Assembly: GCA_945898105.1 (NCBI GenBank)
Contig: CAMDHL010000054.1
Location: 1-10,412 of the forward strand
Length of the DNA: 10,412 nt
Direction of reading: 5' to 3'
DNA from: Comamonas sp. lk
GTDB taxonomy: Bacteria > Pseudomonadota > Gammaproteobacteria > Burkholderiales > Burkholderiaceae_C
Shown here: one piece after another, positions 7,215 to 10,412 of the stretch
Layout of the letters: every line of letters starts with the position of its first letter
Numbering within the stretch: the first letter of the stretch is position 1
Notes under the pieces: model-generated
What the model saw: the letters and a program-made list of their open reading frames with translations, nothing else
Told to the model about the DNA's origin: nothing
Databases searched by the model: none
Made by a program: the position numbers and the translations under genes

Positions 7215-8084
7215 ATGCGCATTGCATTTTTAGGATTGGGATTGATGGGCGTTCCCATGGCCTCGCGCTTGTGCCGCGCGGGCTTGGAGGTGCATGTGTG
7301 GAACCGAACAACGGAAAAAACCGCGCCGCTAGTGGCCTTGGGCGCGCATGCGCACGCCAACGCGGAAGATGCGGTGCGCGACGCGGACCTCACCATCACC
7401 ATGCTGGAGCACGGCGGCATTGTGGAATTGGTCTTGTTTGAGCAGGGCTTAGCCCAAAACCTTAAGGCTGGCAGCTTACTGGTAGACATGTCGTCCATCG
7501 CGCCCGACCAAGCACGCAGCCACGCCACGCGCCTGAACGCGCTGGGCGTCCGCTACCTGGATGCGCCGGTATCCGGTGGCACACTGGGCGCCGAGCAAGG
7601 CACGCTGGCCATCATGGCCGGTGGCGAGCCAGCCGACCTAGCCGAGGCGCAAAACGCTTTGCAACATTTTGGAAAGTCCACACTGGTTGGCCCGCATGGC
7701 TGCGGCCAGTTGGCCAAACTGGCAAACCAAATGATTGTGGGCATCACCATCGGTGCCGTGGCCGAAGCCTTGTTGCTCTGCGTCAAAGGCGGTGCGGACA
7801 TGGCCAAGGTGAAAGAAGCGATTAGTGGCGGTTTCGCCGATAGCCGCATTTTGCAAGTGCATGGCCAGCGCATGGTCGAGCGCGATTTCGCGCCGCGCGG
7901 TCGCATTAGCGTGCAACTCAAAGACATGCGCAATGCGCTAGATACCGGTAAACAACTCGGCTTTGACGCGCCCATTACCCAACTGCTGGAACAGCTTTAC
8001 GCCCAGGCGCATGACAATGGCTTGGCCGGGATGGACCAGGCTGCGCTGTTTGCAGAGTTGGCGCGGCGCAATGGTATGTCTTGA
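7215..8084 (+). CDS. NAD(P)-dependent beta-hydroxyacid dehydrogenase, probably 2-hydroxy-3-oxopropionate (tartronate semialdehyde) reductase
   Basis: This 289-residue soluble enzyme belongs to the beta-hydroxyacid dehydrogenase family (GarR/GlxR, MmsB, GLYR1). The Rossmann motif is FLGLGLMGVPMA (5-16). WNRT (29-32) puts an Arg and Thr where NADP-preferring members bind the 2'-phosphate, so NADPH is the likelier cofactor. Family signatures follow: VDMSSIAPDQAR (90-101), YLDAPVSGGTLGAEQGTLAIMAGG (114-137) with the substrate-binding DAPVSGG, and GCGQLAKLANQMIVG (162-176) with the catalytic Lys168 and Asn171. The C-terminal helical domain contains QLKDMRNALDTGKQLGFDAPIT (234-255). MSSIAP and the overall pattern resemble GarR/GlxR most, which reduce tartronate semialdehyde to glycerate. 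3-hydroxyisobutyrate dehydrogenase remains possible, and no glyoxylate or valine pathway genes are nearby to decide. An in-frame TTG at 7197 would add six residues. ATG 7215 is preferred because MRIAFLGLG is the canonical start, with AAGAGA about eight bases upstream. Confidence 0.9.
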   Translation: MRIAFLGLGLMGVPMASRLCRAGLEVHVWNRTTEKTAPLVALGAHAHANAEDAVRDADLTITMLEHGGIVELVLFEQGLAQNLKAGSLLVDMSSIAPDQARSHATRLNALGVRYLDAPVSGGTLGAEQGTLAIMAGGEPADLAEAQNALQHFGKSTLVGPHGCGQLAKLANQMIVGITIGAVAEALLLCVKGGADMAKVKEAISGGFADSRILQVHGQRMVERDFAPRGRISVQLKDMRNALDTGKQLGFDAPITQLLEQLYAQAHDNGLAGMDQAALFAELARRNGMS

Positions 8085-8245
8085 AGCGGGCATATTGCAG
8101 ACCATGCGCAGGAAACAAGCCCGCTAAGCACCCAAGCCGATTCGCTATGCTTTTTGGCGCACTGCGGCACAAACCTGCCCGGCGTTTGACCTGCAGGCGA
8201 TCGAGAACCAAGGGTAAGCACCCGTGTAATTAGGCATAAACGCGG

Positions 8246-8251
8246 TTGACA
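8246..8251 (+). promoter_or_regulatory. Candidate -35 element of the betaine-uptake operon
   Basis: TTGACA is a perfect match to the sigma-70 -35 consensus, about 105 bp before the binding-protein start. The -10 is poor: TATTTA begins at 8272 after a 20-nt spacer, longer than the optimal 17. A promoter with a good -35 and a weak, badly spaced -10 would be consistent with one needing activation, for example by osmotic stress, but this is inference. Confidence 0.35.
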
Positions 8252-8278
8252 CCCCCACACAATGGTGCGACTATTTAA

Positions 8279-8305
8279 CTAGGGGGCAACATAGTTTCCC
8301 CTTAG
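8279..8305 (+). repeat. Inverted repeat in the leader of the betaine-uptake operon
   Basis: CTAGGGGG (8279-8286) and CCCCTTAG (8298-8305) form an eight-pair stem with one G-T mismatch (G-U in RNA) and an 11-nt loop. It lies just downstream of the candidate promoter. It could be a regulator's binding site or a hairpin in the mRNA leader. It is not followed by a T-run, so it is not an intrinsic terminator. Confidence 0.35.
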
Positions 8306-8355
8306 TGGCATGGTCGTTTCCTAAATTTTGGCAATTTTTCAAATAAGGGTGGATT

Positions 8356-9300
8356 ATGAAAACATGTAGTCAATGGGTATTTACCGCTGCACTGAGCAGC
8401 GCATTGGTGATGGGATCAGCATTCGCTGCTGACGACAAGGCACCCATCAAAATCGTTACCAACAACTGGACGAGCCAAGTGGTTTTGTCCTATGTCGTCG
8501 GTGATGTGCTCAAGTCCAAGGGCCTGAACGTCGAGTACAAACCATCCGATACGCAATTGCAATTTACCGCTATTGCGTCGGGCGACATGGACTTTCAGGT
8601 CGAAGTTTGGGAGGGTTCTATGAACGACGCCTTCCAAAAATCATTAAAAAATGGCGCTATTGACTATGGCGCACACAATGCGGTGACACGTGAAGATTGG
8701 TGGTACCCCAGCTATATGAACGAAATGTGCCCAGGCCTGCCAGACTGGAAGGCGCTAGACAAGTGTGCGGCGAAACTAGCCACGGCGGAAACCGGTACAA
8801 AGGGTCGTTTTGTGGGGCCGCCCGCCGATTGGGGCAAGCATTATTCAGAGCGCATCACAGCCTTGAAGATGAATTTCCAGGAAGTGTCCGTTGGGCAAGC
8901 CGCCACCCTGTGGGCTGAATTGCAAGCCGCCTATGACCGCAAACAACCGGTGGTGATCTTTAACTGGACGCCCAATTTTATTGAAGCGAAATTCAAGGGG
9001 CAGTTTGTGGAATTTCCCACCTACGATCCCAAATGCCACACAGACAAAAGCTGGGGCATGAATCCCGACGCGTTGTATGACTGCGGCGCAGCGGCCAAGG
9101 GCTACCTGAAGAAGGTAGGGTCGAAAAATATCGCCAGCAAATGGCCTACTGCCGACAAGATTCTGAAAAAGGTGAACTTCACCAATGACCAAATCGCTGC
9201 CGCCGCAGCCATGGTCGATGTGGATGGCATGAAACCTGAAGATGCAGCCAAAAAATGGGCGGCAGCGAATCAGACCAGCGTCAAAGCCTGGACAAACTAA
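8356..9300 (+). CDS. Glycine betaine/proline/choline-type ABC transporter substrate-binding protein (OpuAC/ProX family)
   Basis: This 314-residue periplasmic protein binds a quaternary amine or similar solute for import. A Sec signal peptide is clear (residues 1-24, hydrophobic core about 8-20, cleavage at AFA/ADDK). There is no lipobox. The mature protein begins KIVTNNWTSQVVLSYVVGDVL (32-52), the usual opening of OpuAC proteins. The segment GDMDFQVEVWEGSMNDAF (76-93) follows, then WWYP (115-118), DWGKHY (158-163), NWTP (203-206) and SWGMNP (232-237). Aromatic residues such as these form the cation-pi cage in known betaine-binding proteins. The cysteines at 125/137 and 227/243 are suitably placed for two periplasmic disulfides. 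Trp38, Trp85 and Trp204 are candidate ligand contacts, but this is inference. The ribosome-binding site is AAGGGTGGA. The gene is followed by a strong stem-loop and then the cognate ATPase. The exact ligand (glycine betaine, proline betaine, choline or carnitine) cannot be told from sequence. Confidence 0.9.
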   Translation: MKTCSQWVFTAALSSALVMGSAFAADDKAPIKIVTNNWTSQVVLSYVVGDVLKSKGLNVEYKPSDTQLQFTAIASGDMDFQVEVWEGSMNDAFQKSLKNGAIDYGAHNAVTREDWWYPSYMNEMCPGLPDWKALDKCAAKLATAETGTKGRFVGPPADWGKHYSERITALKMNFQEVSVGQAATLWAELQAAYDRKQPVVIFNWTPNFIEAKFKGQFVEFPTYDPKCHTDKSWGMNPDALYDCGAAAKGYLKKVGSKNIASKWPTADKILKKVNFTNDQIAAAAAMVDVDGMKPEDAAKKWAAANQTSVKAWTN

Positions 9301-9312
9301 ACGGCTCTTAAC

Positions 9313-9345
9313 AACAGTGGGCCGCCGTGGGCGGCCCACTGTTTT
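9313..9345 (+). terminator. Strong stem-loop with short T-tract between binding-protein and ATPase genes
   Basis: A perfect 14-bp stem (9313-9326 with 9330-9343) encloses a GTG loop and ends in TTTT (9342-9345). It starts 12 bp after the binding-protein stop, and the ATPase ATG lies 30 bp further on. Such structures commonly act as partial terminators or block 3' exonucleases, leaving the binding-protein message more abundant than the ATPase and permease messages. The short T-run suggests incomplete termination, which would fit, since no other clear promoter is seen before the ATPase gene. Confidence 0.75.
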
Positions 9346-9374
9346 GTGAAACTTCTCTGTTTTAAGGTTAGCCA

Positions 9375-10406
9375 ATGTTGCAGGCCATGCCGAAAATATC
9401 ATGCCGTCACCTTTGGAAGATTTTCGGTACGGACCCTATCGGATTTTTTGAAAAAAACCAAGGTCACCCAAGCCCAGAAGCCTTCGCGACTAGTAACTAC
9501 ATCGGGGCCGTAAGGGACGTATCCTTTGACGTGATGGACAATGAAATTTTGGTCATCATGGGCCTGTCGGGTTCGGGTAAATCTACCCTGATTCGCGCCA
9601 TCACCCGTCTCAACGACCCCACGGCAGGGGAAGTCATGATGGACGGCAAGAATTTACTGAACGCCTCCCCCAGTGAGCTTATTGCGATACGGCGCCACAA
9701 AATGGGCATGGTGTTTCAGAACTTTGGCTTGCTGCCACACCGCAACGTCATCGATAACGTCGCCTTCCCCCTTGAAGTGAGCGGGATGTCACGGACTATG
9801 CGTGATGCCAAAGCCCGCGAGATGCTCAAACTCGTTGGACTTGAAGGGCGTGAAGCGTATTTCCCAAGGGAATTGTCCGGGGGGCAGCAGCAACGCGTCG
9901 GTATCGCGCGGTCACTGGCTGTGGGGCCAGAGATTTGGTTTCTGGATGAGCCTTTTTCCGCCTTAGATCCCCTGATCCGTCGCGAAATGCAGGACGAGTT
10001 CATACGCCTGCAAAAACTGCTGCGTAAAACTATTTTGTTCATTACCCACGATTTTGATGAGGCGATTCGACTGGCCGATCGCATCGGCATCATGAAAGAC
10101 GGCGAGTTGGTGCAATTGGCAACGCCGCAGGAAATGGTATTGCACCCTGCCAATGACTATGTGCGCGAGTTCGTCAAAATTGCGCCGCGCGACAAAATCC
10201 TGACGCTCGCCGCGATCGCCCGCCCGCTAAACGGTGACTGCCCGTCCCAAGGCTTGGCCGGGACCACCAAACTGTGTGACGCGGCAGCGCAAATTCTTGC
10301 TTCGGACCACCGTTTTGCTGTCTTGAACGACGACCAGCAGGCCATTGGAACGGTCACCCGCCAGGATTTGATCGAAGCTCTCTTCCCATCGACGGCAGGG
10401 CTATGA
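9375..10406 (+). CDS. Glycine betaine/proline-type ABC transporter ATP-binding protein (ProV/OpuAA family)
   Basis: This 343-residue cytoplasmic ATPase energises the betaine-type importer. The N-terminal segment CRHLWKIFGTDP (10-21) is typical of ProV. Nucleotide-binding motifs are complete: Walker A GLSGSGKST (63-71), Q-loop FQNFGLLPHRNV (114-125), signature LSGGQQQR (167-174), Walker B IWFLDEPFSALDP (187-199) and H-loop FITHDFDEA (222-230). After about residue 275 there is one CBS-like segment, with FAVLNDDQQAIGTVTRQDLIEAL (314-336) resembling the second half of a CBS motif. E. coli ProV is about 400 residues with a CBS pair, so the tail here is short. AAGG at 9364-9367, seven bases before the ATG, is a proper ribosome-binding site. 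An in-frame ATG at 9387 is possible. The stop overlaps the next ATG as ATGA, implying translational coupling to a following transporter subunit. Confidence 0.92.
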   Translation: MLQAMPKISCRHLWKIFGTDPIGFFEKNQGHPSPEAFATSNYIGAVRDVSFDVMDNEILVIMGLSGSGKSTLIRAITRLNDPTAGEVMMDGKNLLNASPSELIAIRRHKMGMVFQNFGLLPHRNVIDNVAFPLEVSGMSRTMRDAKAREMLKLVGLEGREAYFPRELSGGQQQRVGIARSLAVGPEIWFLDEPFSALDPLIRREMQDEFIRLQKLLRKTILFITHDFDEAIRLADRIGIMKDGELVQLATPQEMVLHPANDYVREFVKIAPRDKILTLAAIARPLNGDCPSQGLAGTTKLCDAAAQILASDHRFAVLNDDQQAIGTVTRQDLIEALFPSTAGL

Positions 10407-10412
10407 AGGGCG
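10403..10412 (+). CDS. Start of a downstream gene, presumably the betaine-transporter permease (10 bases only)
   Basis: The ATPase stop codon overlaps an ATG in the arrangement ATGA, with AGGG a few bases upstream as a possible ribosome-binding site. Only Met-Lys-Gly is visible before the window ends. A permease is expected here because a binding protein and ATPase are present without one and because operons of this family usually end or continue with it. The assignment is context only. Confidence 0.45.

Larger units (their letters stand above)
8085..8355 (+). other. Intergenic/regulatory region before the betaine-uptake operon
   Basis: This 271-bp gap holds no gene that I can support. Just after the reductase stop, AGCGGGC (8085-8091) and GCCCGCT (8119-8125) are perfect complements but are separated by 27 nt and lack a following T-run, so this is a weak terminator candidate at best. 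The right half is more AT-rich and contains the candidate promoter and hairpin listed separately. The binding-protein gene has a purine-rich ribosome-binding site, AAGGGTGGA, at 8345-8353. Confidence 0.5.

Noticed and set aside
8306..8320. TGGCATG-n4-TTTC resembling a sigma-54 promoter before the betaine operon.
   Set aside because: The -24 GG is present, but the essential GC of the -12 element is missing.
1..10412. A search by eye for CRISPR arrays, insertion sequences, tRNA or rRNA genes, toxin-antitoxin or defence genes.
   Set aside because: No spaced direct repeats, transposase or terminal repeats, structured RNA genes or defence domains were seen; all long genes belong to well-known families.

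Overview
The window looks like an ordinary chromosomal stretch from a Gram-negative proteobacterium, most likely a betaproteobacterium of the order Burkholderiales. That assignment rests on the style of the FbpA/B/C, UvrD and betaine-transport proteins, on Sec signal peptides with AxA-type cleavage sites, on a Fur box of the TGCGAAT-type seen in that order, and on TACAAT-type -10 elements. It is inferred from protein character and was not checked by a search. I see no mobile element, CRISPR array, rRNA or tRNA. Base composition looks even and moderately GC-rich.

Layout. (1) Bases 1-3566 hold a complete or nearly complete ferric-iron ABC importer with a split arrangement. fbpA (periplasmic Fe3+-binding protein, cut by the left edge) and fbpB (fused permease) lie on the minus strand. 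fbpC (ATPase) runs divergently on the plus strand. A perfect 23-bp palindrome that matches a Fur box sits just upstream of fbpA, between fbpB and fbpA. A near-symmetric dyad with a TACAAT hexamer on each strand lies between fbpB and fbpC. (2) A UvrD/PcrA-type DNA helicase gene converges on fbpC with only 12 bp between the stops. (3) Divergent from uvrD is guaC, a type-2 (325 aa) GMP reductase gene. Its upstream region holds several inverted repeats, one of which could mask the ribosome-binding site. (4) A beta-hydroxyacid dehydrogenase gene of the 2-hydroxy-3-oxopropionate reductase (GarR/GlxR) type follows. (5) The right end is the start of a glycine-betaine/proline-type ABC uptake operon: binding protein, a strong stem-loop, a ProV-type ATPase, and the first bases of a translationally coupled downstream gene, presumably the permease.

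How the genes work together. FbpA would capture Fe3+ in the periplasm and deliver it to the FbpB-FbpC pore, with Fur repressing at least fbpA when iron is plentiful. The betaine operon would import a compatible solute or quaternary amine, with the stem-loop after the binding-protein gene probably giving that gene more mRNA than the ATPase gene. UvrD (repair and replication), GuaC (purine salvage, GMP to IMP) and the reductase are stand-alone housekeeping or metabolic genes.

I found no convincing undescribed multi-gene system. The points most worth a second look are regulatory: possible leaderless transcription of fbpC and uvrD, the symmetric divergent fbpB/fbpC region, and the structured guaC leader.
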